Positions 34,670 through 43,126 of a DNA stretch of 50,102 bases are shown here, piece after piece. The position numbers and the translations under genes were made by a program. The stretch is taken from assembly GCF_011440305.1 (NCBI RefSeq), contig NZ_JAAOIW010000029.1:1-50102 (forward strand), read 5' to 3'. The notes under the pieces are model-generated. The model had not been told where the DNA came from. It saw only the letters and a list, made by a program, of their open reading frames with translations, and searched no databases. This DNA comes from Paenibacillus agricola (GTDB lineage: Bacteria; Bacillota; Bacilli; Paenibacillales; NBRC-103111). Every line of letters starts with the position of its first letter. Positions within the stretch are counted from its first letter, which is position 1.

Positions 34670-34698
34670 ATTTAAGTTGATGTGTCAACCTGAGTCAA
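34670..34698 (-). promoter_or_regulatory. SDR-operon promoter with operator in the spacer
   Basis: On the minus strand TTGACT (34698-34693) and TTAAAT (34675-34670) are 17 bases apart. The 14-base dyad GTTGATGTGTCAAC (34677-34690, one mismatch between arms) sits exactly between them, so a bound repressor would occlude RNA polymerase. Confidence 0.65.
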
Positions 34699-34708
34699 AT
34701 TTAGCACA

Positions 34709-34738
34709 TTGATGTTGACACGTCAACCATGTTATTAT
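34709..34738 (+). promoter_or_regulatory. MarR promoter with second operator copy
   Basis: TTGATG (34709-34714) and TATTAT (34733-34738) are 18 bases apart. The dyad GTTGAC-AC-GTCAAC at 34714-34727 lies in the spacer and matches the one at 34677. Transcription should start about seven bases after 34738, that is, at or near the ATG at 34745. Confidence 0.6.
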
Positions 34739-34744
34739 GCTCCT

Positions 34745-35188
34745 ATGGATAATAACGAACTAAACGAAGAAGAAATGCGAATTTGGCATATGTGGAAAGG
34801 TTCCTTTCAGACCATCTTTGGTCGTGTAGTCAAAGACATGTCCGATCACACTGGACTATCAGAGGGTGATTTTGGAGTATTGGATCGATTAGTCCTTTTT
34901 GGGAACGGTAGCCTTCGCCAACAGGAATTAGCCGACTCTATGGACTGGGATAAAAGTCGTTTATCTCATCATCTGAAGCGTATGGAAAAACGTGGACTAG
35001 TGATGAGGAAACCATTAGACAAAGATCGCGGAGTTCAAGTCAGTATCACTTCCACTGGAAAATCAATGTTGGATGATGCCCGTCCGTCCCTCTCCAAGGC
35101 AATACGCAAACATTTTTTTGAACAATTAACGGACCAAGATATTGAGTTGATAACTAAGCTGGCGGAAAGGACAAACACAAGGTCTTAG
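34745..35188 (+). CDS. MarR family regulator
   Basis: A 147-residue winged-helix regulator. The DNA-binding part reads LRQQELADSMDWDKSRLSHH followed by LKRMEKRGLVMRKPLDKDRG, with the wing and the conserved DxDRG-like DKDRG. I chose the ATG at 34745 (MDNNELNEEEMR); an upstream ATG at 34709 lies within the promoter. There is no Shine-Dalgarno, and the predicted transcription start coincides with the ATG, so the message may be leaderless. It probably represses itself and the divergent SDR-epimerase operon. Confidence 0.9.
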   Translation: MDNNELNEEEMRIWHMWKGSFQTIFGRVVKDMSDHTGLSEGDFGVLDRLVLFGNGSLRQQELADSMDWDKSRLSHHLKRMEKRGLVMRKPLDKDRGVQVSITSTGKSMLDDARPSLSKAIRKHFFEQLTDQDIELITKLAERTNTRS

Positions 35189-35368
35189 CGTCTTATAAAG
35201 CTCCGCCATCTTGACCACGTTGTTAGAGGTTAGAGGAGAGCAATGTCGAACTTTTTGTGAATTCGGTTGATCGAATTGAAAGTCTTTCCTACACGATCAG
35301 CTTGAGCTACCCTCGACTCGGGAGGACAAGAACTTGTACCGATAAAACAAAAAAAGCCGCTTAATTGG
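35189..35368. other. Noncoding stretch with weak IS21-like remnant
   Basis: GACAAGAACTTGTACCGATA near 35325 followed by AAAAAAAGCCGC resembles a very degenerate IS21-like end. Nothing else is recognised. Confidence 0.3.
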
Positions 35369-35467
35369 TCATAACCCCGTCAAGTAGACACAAAAAAAGA
35401 CACCATGAGCTGCCACCGTTTCCCGATATTCTGCCGGGGAACGGTCGTTTAGTTCCTCTCTTTTTAT
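35369..35467 (-). pseudogene. IS3 transposase OrfB, C-terminal piece
   Basis: The frame EELNDRSPAEYRETVAAHGV ends at a stop at 35369. LN.RSP.EYR is the standard C-terminus of IS3-family OrfB. It continues the broken OrfB at 35793-36479 but is separated from it by about 325 bases that hold a SAM riboswitch. The stop lies inside the likely right inverted repeat of the element. Confidence 0.7.
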
Positions 35468-35498
35468 AAAAAACAAAAACCCCCGATAAAGGGGGTTT
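35465..35498 (-). terminator. S-box intrinsic terminator
   Basis: AAACCCCC/GGGGGTTT arms (35477-35484 and 35491-35498) form a strong stem, followed on the minus strand by a T-rich run. It lies directly behind the SAM aptamer, the usual position of an S-box expression platform. Confidence 0.88.
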
Positions 35499-35524
35499 AC
35501 AGCCAGATATAATTACTGTTTCTC

Positions 35525-35634
35525 CTTCTCATCTTTGCAAGGATTAGATCCTTGCTGGAATTTGCACCGTGCTTAAAAAGTCGGTTGCCGCGGTTTCATA
35601 GGGCCAGTCCCTCCACCGAACTCTGGATAAGAGC
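35525..35634 (-). ncRNA. SAM-I riboswitch (S-box)
   Basis: Conserved S-box blocks read in order on the minus strand: CTCTTATCCAGAG, GGTGGAGGGACTGGCCCTAT then GAAACCGCGGCAACC, ACGGTGCAAATTCCAGCA, a variable hairpin AAGGATCTAATCCTT, and GATGAG closing P1. These match the S-adenosylmethionine aptamer well. The terminator follows, but the next downstream sequence is only an IS3 orfB tail. No methionine or cysteine gene follows, so the switch is orphaned. Confidence 0.93.
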
Positions 35635-35792
35635 TATATTCATTTTAATATAATTCTCTTAGATTTACATCAAATAGCAAGAAAATTTGGTTGTTATTGT
35701 CAGGGATTGCTGCCTCGTAGTTTAACTCAACCAACTCATAATGATTATATAACAGCACCCGCACCCTGATATGCATTGTAAATTAAGCAGAA

Positions 35793-36479
35793 TTACTTGT
35801 AGACTTCGTTGTACTTCAGGCTTCGCCAGAACCGCTCAATAACAATGTTGTCGATTGCCCGTCCTTTGCCATCCATGCTTATTCGCACCTCATGCTCCTT
35901 CAATAAATCCGTGTACTGTGGACTGGTGAAGTGGCTACCTTGATCGCTATTGATGTTGATAATCTCGGGATTTCGACTCGATAGCGCTCGTTTCATCGTC
36001 TCCAAAACAAATCCGATCTCCAAGCTCTGATCGAGCTGCCAGTCCACGATGTAACGAGAGCACCAGTCCATGACGGCGTAGAGATACATCCAGCCTTGCT
36101 TCATGCGGATGTAGGTGATGTCAACACTCCAGACCTGGTCGGGCTTCGTAATCGCCAAACCGCGTAGCAGATTGGGATAGATGCGATGTTGCAAGTTACG
36201 TTTGCTCAGGTTAGGGCCGGGATAGATCGCTGCGATTCCCATCTCCTGCATGTATTTTTGAACGGTGTTGCGGTGAACCTTCACTTCCTCTCGACTCAGA
36301 ATCGCCGCTATCCGCCGAGAGCCCAGAAACGGATGCTTCGTGTAAAGCTCGTCAATCCGGTGTTTGAGGTGGATTTCCTCCGGGGACGGAGGTACCGGCT
36401 TGTAGTACAGACTGGATCGGTTGAGACTGAGGATATCTGCCTGAGCGATCAGAGGAACCTCTACGTTTTGCCAATCGAG
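35793..36479 (-). pseudogene. IS3 transposase OrfB, truncated
   Basis: The integrase-type catalytic domain is readable: SLNRSSLYYKPVPPSPEEIH, FLGSRRIAAIL, DQVWSVDITYIRM (first Asp), ININSDQGSHFTSPQY (second Asp) and GRAIDNIVIERFWRSLKYNE (Glu). The frame stops at VYK, about 40-50 residues short, where the sequence changes to the SAM riboswitch region. The DDE residues are present but the C-terminus has been displaced to 35369-35467. Confidence 0.85.
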
Positions 36480-36793
36480 CTAGGATAGACACTGTTCACG
36501 AGTTTGATCCGTAACCAGATTTTTTTTAATCCACGCCAGTTGAGTGGACAATTTTCTGACTTCGGCGTAGAGTTCATTAATCTGCTGCTCATATTCATTT
36601 TGTTGTGGCTTTGCGATCATCAACAAATAGCTGATGCAAGTTTTGAATAGCTTCCGTTTTCCACCGTTGGAGGACATTCGAATGGATCCCATTGTTCGGA
36701 TGAGAGCTGGGAAATCGACTTTTCTTCCTTCAGAATTTCCAGTACAATCCGTGCCTTGTCTTCCGGTGTGAACTTCCTTCTTGGATCTGTCAT
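36480..36793 (-). pseudogene. IS3 transposase OrfA, frameshifted
   Basis: The true start is the ATG at 36793 (MTDPRRKFTPEDKARIVLEI). An extra base after SQLSSEQ shifts the frame; the next frame continues NVLQRWKTEAIQNLHQLF, and a second shift restores EYEQQINELYAEVRKLSTQL to the stop at 36480. The helix-turn-helix and leucine-zipper parts are thus both present but disconnected. Confidence 0.82.
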
Positions 36794-36981
36794 ACAACTA
36801 AGAATCTCCTTTTTTGCTGTCTAGTTTTCTTAGTCCATTATATGGGTCCTAGCGATAGGTATAATTGGGTTCTACTTAGAGGTATATTAAAAATATTTTT
36901 AAAAAAGGATGCAACCTTTTCTTTTCGATAACCGTTTATGATCATGTGAAAGCAATAAACAAACTATATGAGGTGAACTTT

Positions 36982-38397
36982 ATGGAAAAAATATTCAAAA
37001 TGATGACTCTATCAGCAGCAACTGCTGTATTTTCTTTAACTCTTGTAGGACAAAGCTTCGCAGCTACGTCAAGCTTTACGGATTTGGATAAAGTTGCAGC
37101 AAAGGACAAAATCATTGCCCTTCAACAAAGTGGTATTGTATCTGGCATCACTCCAGAGTTGTTTGCTCCTCAAGCAGCGATGTCCGAAGCTCAAGGAGTT
37201 CAACTGATCGTAAATGCATTCAAGCTCAATCTAGATTTGGTGAGATTCGTAAAAGAGCCAAAAGCAACCGATTATTTCGTTAAGGCAAATAATGATTCTT
37301 GGTATGCTAATGCGCTAATCACTGCTGCAGTCAACAATGTTGAGCTTCCAAAAGATCTAGACCCAAATGCATCCTTAACTCGCGAACAGTTTACGCATCA
37401 ACTTATTCGTGCTATTGAAGCATTTGGTAAACTGCCTCTGATTAATCCAGTTGTTGTTGATATTAGCGACATGGACCAGATGAATGTTGAATACTCAGGC
37501 TCTATCCAGCGTGCAATTAACTACGGGGTCATCAAACTAAGTGCAGATGGGAAAATGAATCCAAAAGCTGAAATCACTCGTGCTGATGCTGCAGAAGAAA
37601 TTTACAACGCCATTGAATACTTAAAAGCTCACCAAGCACCGTCGGCTCCGGCTGAAGCCCTTACCGCAACGGAAGGTATGAAGCTGATTACTGAGACACT
37701 TGGGCTCGTTAATACAGACATTAAAATTAAAATTGACCCGAACTCCAAAATGACTCGTGAGTCATTCACTTATTTGCTCATTCATACGCTTCAAACAAGT
37801 GAGAAGCTGCCTATGATCAAGATAAACCCTGTTGATATTAAAGATAATGACCAGATCGACATCTTAAATTCAGGTGCTATTCAAACAGCGATTGCCATTG
37901 GTGCAGTTCAATTAAATCCAGATGGTACGTTCGATCCTAAAGCTGAGATTACCAGTGCGGATGCAACTGAAATTGCTACTAACGTTGTTGAATATTTGAA
38001 ATCTCACCAAGTACCTTCAGCTCCAGCCGAAGCCCTTACCGCAACGGAAGGCGTTAAACTGATTACTGAAACACTTGGACTTGTTGGCACAGACATTAAC
38101 ATTAAGATTGACCCGAACTCCAAAATGACTCGTGAATCTTTCACAAATCTGCTCGTTCAGACGCTTCAAACAAGCGGGAAACTACCCATGATTAAGGTAG
38201 CTCCTGTTGATATTAAAGACAATGACCAGATCGATATTTTACATTCAGGTTCCATCCAAACAGCGATCGCTCTTCATATTGTTAAATTAAATCCAGATGG
38301 TACGTTCAATCCAAAAACTGAAATTACCCGTGTTGATGCAACTGAAATTGCAAAAAATGCCGTTGAAGCTATCAAAGCGTTGCCGAATAATAAATAA
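36982..38397 (+). CDS. Secreted S-layer-homology-like protein with tandem repeats
   Basis: A 471-residue exported protein. The ATG at 36982 has GAGGTG six bases upstream; the signal peptide ends at SFA-AT near residue 29. An SLH-like unit follows (FTDLDKVAAKDKIIALQQSG, IVSGITPELFAPQAAM). The C-terminal part holds two tandem units of about 120 residues beginning PSAPAEALTATEG and ending in NPKxEIT, 75-80 percent alike by eye, plus a more distant first unit. SLH domains bind cell-wall polysaccharide, so a cell-surface location is likely. Two hairpins follow the gene. Confidence 0.8.
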   Translation: MEKIFKMMTLSAATAVFSLTLVGQSFAATSSFTDLDKVAAKDKIIALQQSGIVSGITPELFAPQAAMSEAQGVQLIVNAFKLNLDLVRFVKEPKATDYFVKANNDSWYANALITAAVNNVELPKDLDPNASLTREQFTHQLIRAIEAFGKLPLINPVVVDISDMDQMNVEYSGSIQRAINYGVIKLSADGKMNPKAEITRADAAEEIYNAIEYLKAHQAPSAPAEALTATEGMKLITETLGLVNTDIKIKIDPNSKMTRESFTYLLIHTLQTSEKLPMIKINPVDIKDNDQIDILNSGAIQTAIAIGAVQLNPDGTFDPKAEITSADATEIATNVVEYLKSHQVPSAPAEALTATEGVKLITETLGLVGTDINIKIDPNSKMTRESFTNLLVQTLQTSGKLPMIKVAPVDIKDNDQIDILHSGSIQTAIALHIVKLNPDGTFNPKTEITRVDATEIAKNAVEAIKALPNNK

Positions 38398-38406
38398 CAT
38401 AAATTG

Positions 38407-38490
38407 AAGAGAGAGAACGCATTTAGCGCCTCTCTCTTTCTTAAAATTAAAAAAAGCAATCAAAGGGACTAGAATCCCTTTGATTGCTTT
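38407..38490 (+). terminator. Two consecutive terminator hairpins
   Basis: The first has AGAGAGAG/CTCTCTCT arms ending in a T-rich run near 38440. The second has a perfect 16-base stem (AAAGCAATCAAAGGGA at 38453-38468 with its complement at 38475-38490). The second is symmetrical and can also terminate minus-strand transcription. Confidence 0.85.
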
Positions 38491-38608
38491 ACTCATTTAA
38501 TCATATTATTGACAGAATCCTTTTCGTCAAAACAGAAATATGGTCTACTTTTCCGGTTGATTTGGGAATAATAAATTTAAGCTAAAAAGCATCTGAAGCT
38601 TTATAAAT

Positions 38609-38737
38609 TTAGATCGTGTCATCACCTTTTACCTTCGTATCTGTCGGTTTCCCTAAATTATCAGATTGAATACCACTTTCACTAGTGATACCTACCCCTC
38701 TTAATTTCTGGTTTACCTTATCAAAACTACTCTGCAT
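38609..38737 (-). CDS. Small protein of 42 residues, unknown
   Basis: The ATG at 38737 has a very good Shine-Dalgarno (GAGGTGA, spacing six). The product begins MQSSFDKVNQKLRGVGITSE and ends GKPTDTKVKGDDTI, hydrophilic with no membrane segment. It is convergent with the SLH-like gene and shares the symmetrical terminator at 38453-38490. The intact frame with a strong ribosome site supports translation, but no family is recognised. Confidence 0.5.
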   Translation of the reverse strand: MQSSFDKVNQKLRGVGITSESGIQSDNLGKPTDTKVKGDDTI

Positions 38738-38848
38738 CTTTACTCACCTCAAAACCAAAAATGAGAAACATCAATACTAAAAACACTGGTCTGATTGATA
38801 CTTTTTTTGGTAATATTTTACCACAAATTCCTTGCACTTGTATTACGT

Positions 38849-38946
38849 TATCCTCCCTCTATGATGAAAGAAAATGCTCTCGTTTCCTCTTGTTTTCTTG
38901 AGTTTTCATAGCATCGTTGGTTTTTAATTTTTAAATACTGGAATAA
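38849..38946. repeat. Dispersed repeat D, copy 2
   Basis: This copy matches 26463-26559 over about 95 bases. On the minus strand it reads YLKIKNQRCYENSRKQEETR and continues to IIEGG and a stop at 38848. The flanks at 38738-38848 and 38947-39084 contain an inverted pair CATCAAT/ATTGATAC near 38770 but no recognised gene. Confidence 0.65.
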
Positions 38947-39084
38947 AAACGAATCTAGAATCATCATAATCGAGGCTCGCGGACTTTCCCTCACCCCAGA
39001 TGACACGATTCCGCTGCTTGGATAGTTCACAAACTCACAATGCTCTATACCTCCGGGCGATTGTTCCTTAGGGCAAAATTATAA

Positions 39085-39423
39085 ATGGATGATCCATTCC
39101 GTGTCATGCAGTTCCTTCCATTCGTACGCAATGAATCCATTATGCCCACCCGAAACAAAAATCTTGCCGTTATTTATGATACAGTTCTCCCTATCATCTC
39201 TAAGGCGAAATCAATTATGGTACTTTTTGCTGTAACGTTTGTAGATCAAATTCCCCCAGAGGTTCTGCGGACATACGCCAAAGCTCATCAGGACTTACGG
39301 CCGCTTAACCCCAAAGCTGTTGTCATGGATTTAGCTCAGACTTACCATACCTGGATCGGCGAATGTTTTCCATAAAGCAGGCATTCTTATCGAATGCAAC
39401 CGCCATCGGATGTTGAGCTAACA
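39085..39423 (+). pseudogene. Transposase-like fragment (possibly ISL3 type)
   Basis: The frame reads PPEVLRTYAKAHQDLRPLNP, KAVVMDLAQTYHTWIGECFP, then an extra base; after it KAGILIECNRHRMLS ends at 39423. VVMDL..xYHxWI..CFP resembles the first catalytic Asp region of ISL3-type DDE transposases. A second remnant with the same ending lies at 46845-47023. Both are followed by AGTCAAGCACTGATT. The family call is tentative. Confidence 0.42.
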
Positions 39424-39471
39424 GTCAAGCACTGATTTTGAAGTTGAGCCCGATTTAAATTTACTCGCAAA

Positions 39472-39510
39472 AACGACGATAGCCGACCTAGATGATCGGC
39501 TACCGTCGTT
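39472..39510 (-). terminator. Hairpin terminator
   Basis: AACGACGATAGCCGA (39472-39486) pairs with TCGGCTACCGTCGTT (39496-39510) with one mismatch, and a TTTTT run follows on the minus strand. It lies just downstream of the SDR fragment. Confidence 0.75.
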
Positions 39511-39541
39511 CTACTAACAGGGAGGACAGTGTAATATTTTC

Positions 39542-39760
39542 TTAAAGCCTAGTTCCTCCGGTGGCATCAATAAATTGCCCCGTGATCCATCTCGCTTCCT
39601 CAGATGCTACAAACGCAACTACATCAGCAATGTCTTTAGTGGTGCCAACTCTTCCGAAAGCAGACATTGAAGCTGCTTGAGCATGAGCTTCTGGGATGGC
39701 GAGCCAATCCTTGTTCATATCAGTAGCCAGTCGTGTGAAAGCCGAATACAGCGTGGTCTC
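39542..39760 (-). pseudogene. SDR C-terminal fragment
   Basis: The frame [20 protein letters not shown] continues with [20 protein letters not shown] and [17 protein letters not shown] to a stop at 39542. This is a typical SDR end (GRxGxxxDIAxxVxFLxSxxxxxITGQxIDxxGG). Sequence upstream of the DMNKDW segment does not fit an SDR and appears joined from elsewhere. The Rossmann half and the YxxxK region are missing. Confidence 0.8.
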
Positions 39761-39869
39761 CTTCATCGCGAAGATAAGGCCATGTAAATCGTTGGAGCAA
39801 GACAAGCCATCCGTGATTCCGTGATGTAATCATATTCAAATTATCATCGAAGATTATTGAAGTAATCTG

Positions 39870-40041
39870 CTCGTTAGCTGAGCAAGTACCGACAACATAA
39901 GTTTGCATAATATATTAGGTCACTCTGTCGGGAATGTAATAAGGTTCTTGACATCGACTGATGACAAGAACCTTATTACAAAACTTAAAAAAGCCGCATT
40001 TTAGGCGACTTTTAATGTAACAATGATGTTGACTTCTGACA
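39870..40041. repeat. IS21-like terminal repeat, family A, copy 4
   Basis: It starts at CTCGTTAGCTGAGCAAGT and ends GTTGACTTCTGACA. One direct iteron GTAATAAGGTTCTTGACA, the eight-base gap, the inverted iteron and the terminator-like hairpin are all present and close to copy 1. Confidence 0.75.
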
Positions 40042-40080
40042 CCTCCTGACTGACCTGACTACACGCTGGCGAATGCTCTC

Positions 40081-40722
40081 TCAGGTTACATTCAGGATAA
40101 TGTCCTTTAGTTCAATTAGAGTCTTGATTCGATAGCTGGCCTGTGAGAAGTCATGTGTTTTTGTGAAGTCGTTATGGACAATAGCACAGTCGATACCAGC
40201 CGCCACGGCTGAGTTCAACCCTCTGTTTGAATCCTCTACAACTAGGGTCTCTTCTTTGGTAGCTCCGAAGCGCTTTAGGCCGGTCAAGTAGGGTTCCGGG
40301 TGCGGCTTGGTGCGCTCGTAGTCTTCGCGAACAAGGACGAATTCCATGAATTGTCTAATCTGGCGCTTTTCATGAATAAGTTGAAAATCCGCACGTTTTG
40401 CAGTCGTCACGATGGCCATGCGGACGTACTTTGACAGTTCGGCTAGAGTTTCAACTACGCCTTCAATCTCTATGGCTTCTGTTCTTAGATATTCCTGATA
40501 ATAGACGTTGCGGACCTCAATCTGCTTGCTGATGGTCTGTTCATCAATACCAGCCGCCCTAGCTTGGGACCAAGTGCCCAATGACTGGGTCATGTCGCGG
40601 AGGTATTGGTCTTTATCCAAGGTAAATCCAATGTCAGCCAGAGCGCGTTCTCCCGCTTTGTAATACCAGAATTCAGTATCAACCAGAACACCATCATGAT
40701 CGAAGAGTATGTACTTTTTCAT
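40081..40722 (-). CDS. HAD family phosphatase, beta-phosphoglucomutase-like
   Basis: A 213-residue HAD subfamily IA protein. Motif I is FDHDGVLVDT with nucleophile D8 and acid/base D10; motif II is IVTTAKR; motif III is the Lys of RTKPHPEPYL; motif IV is LVVEDSNRGLNSA. The cap domain lies between residues 15 and 85. The ATG at 40722 is chosen because AAAGGAG lies nine bases upstream; the frame extends ten codons further without a site. The substrate is probably a small sugar phosphate. Confidence 0.92.
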   Translation of the reverse strand: MKKYILFDHDGVLVDTEFWYYKAGERALADIGFTLDKDQYLRDMTQSLGTWSQARAAGIDEQTISKQIEVRNVYYQEYLRTEAIEIEGVVETLAELSKYVRMAIVTTAKRADFQLIHEKRQIRQFMEFVLVREDYERTKPHPEPYLTGLKRFGATKEETLVVEDSNRGLNSAVAAGIDCAIVHNDFTKTHDFSQASYRIKTLIELKDIILNVT

Positions 40723-40842
40723 TGTTTCGTTCTCCTTTGTCAGCTGCGGCAACCATGCGTGCCATCACGCGCCGTAGATCACCCATAAGTAGATTTGTCG
40801 TACTCTGTTTATAAATATATTACACAAATGTTCTTACATAAA

Positions 40843-40911
40843 CGACACAAATGGGAATCGCTGCGCGAAAGCATCAATGGACTCAGGGCTCGTAAGATCC
40901 AAGGTCTCCAC
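40843..40911 (-). pseudogene. SDR internal fragment
   Basis: The minus frame reads VETLDLTSPESIDAFAQRFP, the segment after strand 3 of retinol-dehydrogenase-like SDRs (LDLxxxxSIxAFAxxF). A neighbouring frame just upstream reads DKEQERAQATGW. Nothing else of the gene remains. Confidence 0.45.
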
Positions 40912-41141
40912 TTTAAACACCAGGAATTACTCCAACCAGTCGCTTGAGCTCTTTCCTGTTCTTTGTCGATTACCTGTTGAATGGTACTGCGAATTGAGCA
41001 CATTAAATGAAGTTACATATTCTAGATAATCAACAGGCCTGCTATGCTGTACTTCTATTTATGTGGGTTTGTAAAAGAAAAAGGAGCCAAGTGGCTCCTT
41101 TCAAGCATTAGTAATTGATTATTTGGTAGTTGGTTATTTAG

Positions 41142-41419
41142 TTAGCAATGAGGTAAGCACCCCGAAGAGATTTCGCCTGTTACTTGGTCATTTTTTAATT
41201 TAATCAGTCTGTTAGTTTCGATATGATTACCCAATCTAGCCATTATCATGGAAATAAAAACTGTAAAAATAATTAACCCATAGAAACCTGCTCCGATTCC
41301 AATACCAACTCCGCCTACAAATAATATCATCGCGGCTGATATTAGGCCTTTCTTGTCAGATGACAAAAACCTGTTTCGAGCTGTTCGAACTGTTTCATCG
41401 GTATGACTCCTATCGGCGC
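41142..41419 (-). pseudogene. Membrane protein fragment
   Basis: The frame RTARNRFLSSDKKGLISAAM runs on through a glycine-rich hydrophobic segment (ILFVGGVGIGIGAGFYG) and a second one, then ends QVTGEISSGCLPHC at 41142. No ATG with a ribosome site exists; the frame is open up to the end of the metallo-hydrolase gene. It may be an incomplete membrane protein or a small TTG-started one. The family is unknown. Confidence 0.35.
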
Positions 41420-42139
41420 CTATGATTGCAGCGTTGGTATGGACGGGGAACGAAGCTCAATAAGTCCAGTCCGATATCCTCTTCTCAACAAAAACGTCGC
41501 ATTTTGCAAGCATGGCTGAAAGTGGCCCCCCAATACCGCATCGGCTTCCAATTTGGATAATTTTTTCAAAGACTGCAAATAGACGTCCACATTGAAATCT
41601 TCCGCAACCGTAACTCCCAATTTGGGCTGGCCGTTCGGCCCCGCCATCACGGTATCCCCGGTAAACATGATCTTTTTGCCTTTATACATCAGGCTGTATA
41701 CTACGGAACCGCGAGAATGTCCGGGAACGTGAATCACTTCGAATTCCAATCCGGCAATTTGCAGACGGTCTCCATCCTGCACCTTTTGGTCGACCCGGCA
41801 AGGAACAAAGTTTTGTTTGTAAGAATAGTACAGCACCCTTTCGTCCCCGAGCTCTATCCCTTCCGCATCGCCCACGCCCGCAATGACTTTGGTGCCCTTT
41901 TTTCTGAAAACGTGGGCGTTTCCGCTGTGGTCAAAATGGGAATGGGTAAGCAGCAGGTGGCTGATGGGAAACTCTTCCAATCCCCATTCGATCATATTTT
42001 TTTCAATAAGCTGCAACTCCTCGTTGCCGGTACCGCAATCGACAAGCACGATGGAATCCTGGCCGAGCACGGCATATGTATTTGAGGATACGCCGTAGGG
42101 CTGCCCTGCCAATTGATAAATGCCCTTAACGATCTGCAT
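41420..42139 (-). CDS. MBL-fold metallo-hydrolase
   Basis: A 239-residue metallo-beta-lactamase-fold protein. The zinc motif THSHFDHSG gives H66, H68, D70 and H71; further ligands are the His in HVPGHSRGS, the Asp in FTGDTV and the His in GGHFQP. The ATG at 42139 has AAAGGAG eight bases upstream; the frame extends 36 codons further without support. The group includes glyoxalase II-like and lactonase-like hydrolases; the substrate is not evident. No clear operon partner is present. Confidence 0.92.
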   Translation of the reverse strand: MQIVKGIYQLAGQPYGVSSNTYAVLGQDSIVLVDCGTGNEELQLIEKNMIEWGLEEFPISHLLLTHSHFDHSGNAHVFRKKGTKVIAGVGDAEGIELGDERVLYYSYKQNFVPCRVDQKVQDGDRLQIAGLEFEVIHVPGHSRGSVVYSLMYKGKKIMFTGDTVMAGPNGQPKLGVTVAEDFNVDVYLQSLKKLSKLEADAVLGGHFQPCLQNATFLLRRGYRTGLIELRSPSIPTLQS

Positions 42140-42267
42140 GATTACGTCTCCTTTGGGTTCGATTATGATTATTATAGCATATCGTTTGACTTCGGAACGA
42201 TTTCCAAGTAACCGGCATCTCCCATTTGGATTAATCGATTTTTTCATGATTGGGTTTGTCCTGATAA

Positions 42268-42429
42268 ATAAAGTTCGGTGTTATTATAGCGTTGCGCGCC
42301 GCAAAATTTCTTGCTACGATTTCCGTGCCCATGTACCAACCTTTAAAAGGTGCCGCCGTATACAAAGGTTTTGCCCTGCCATGCAAAGAAGATGGTATTG
42401 AAAAAGTAATTCGATATTGGTTGGAATAA
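42268..42429 (+). pseudogene. C-terminal fragment of an unrecognised protein
   Basis: The plus frame reads FGVIIALRAAKFLATISVPM then YQPLKGAAVYKGFALPCKED and ends GIEKVIRYWLE at 42429. It is protein-like in composition but lacks a start and ribosome site. I cannot name the family. Confidence 0.35.
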
Positions 42430-42487
42430 GTTCATGTATTTAACAAATAATGAAGATGATTTCAAATATGAACAGAGGTTAGTCTAA

Positions 42488-43126
42488 ATGAACAATGAAC
42501 CTAATGAAGGTATAAGGGTACTTGCACTAAGCGTAAGCGTAGTTTTTTCCCTCTTTTTTTGTATTGTAGCTTTTCTCATGAGTAATAGTATGCTTATTGC
42601 TTTCGATATGGCGATGATTGCATTTATTCAGGGCTTGGAGCACCCTTTCCTTACTAGCATCATGAAGGCATTTACAACGATGGGATCTTTCCGTGTTATG
42701 ACCATAATTGCTCTAGGCGCCATTTATTTTCTATATAAAAGGCTGCATCACCGAATGGAACTGTTGCTGTTTACTGGAGTTATCATCGGTTCTTCCCTCT
42801 TAAACATACTATTAAAAATGTTATTTCAGCGTGAGCGCCCTTCACTGCATCTTCTTATTCAAGAAACGGGCTACAGCTTTCCAAGCGGGCATTCGATGTC
42901 GGCATTTTCGCTGTACGCCACACTAGCCTTCCTTTTATGGAGACATGTTCCGACCCGCAGCGGACGTACTTGGTTGGTGATCGGGGGCAGCATTACTATC
43001 CTTTTTATTGGCATCAGCAGAATTTATTTGGGGGTGCATTACCCAAGCGACGTGGTGGGTGCTTACTTTGCAAGCGGATTTTGGGTAGCATTATCCATTT
43101 GGTGTTTTCTTTATTTCAAAGCTTGA
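42488..43126 (+). CDS. PAP2 family membrane phosphatase
   Basis: A 212-residue integral membrane protein with about six helices. The three phosphatase motifs are complete: K-x6-RP in KMLFQRERP, PSGHSMS with the catalytic His, and SRIYLGVHYPSD with the nucleophilic His. The family dephosphorylates undecaprenyl pyrophosphate, phosphatidate or related lipid phosphates on the outer face. AGAGGTTAG is the nearest ribosome-site-like sequence before the ATG. It precedes a glycosyltransferase cluster, which fits recycling of the lipid carrier. Confidence 0.92.
   Translation: MNNEPNEGIRVLALSVSVVFSLFFCIVAFLMSNSMLIAFDMAMIAFIQGLEHPFLTSIMKAFTTMGSFRVMTIIALGAIYFLYKRLHHRMELLLFTGVIIGSSLLNILLKMLFQRERPSLHLLIQETGYSFPSGHSMSAFSLYATLAFLLWRHVPTRSGRTWLVIGGSITILFIGISRIYLGVHYPSDVVGAYFASGFWVALSIWCFLYFKA

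Larger units (their letters stand above)
35370..36837 (-). mobile_element. Broken IS3-family element containing foreign DNA
   Basis: The left end reads TGGACTAAGAAAACTAGACA on the minus strand from 36837; the likely right end at about 35370-35400 has CCCCGTCAAGTAGACACAAA in plus orientation, a related inverted repeat. Between them are frameshifted orfA, truncated orfB, a SAM riboswitch with terminator, and the orfB tail. No target duplication was verified. Confidence 0.7.

Noticed and set aside
41717-42085. Plus-strand open frame of 122 codons
   Set aside because: Antisense to the metallo-hydrolase, whose motifs and start site are clear.
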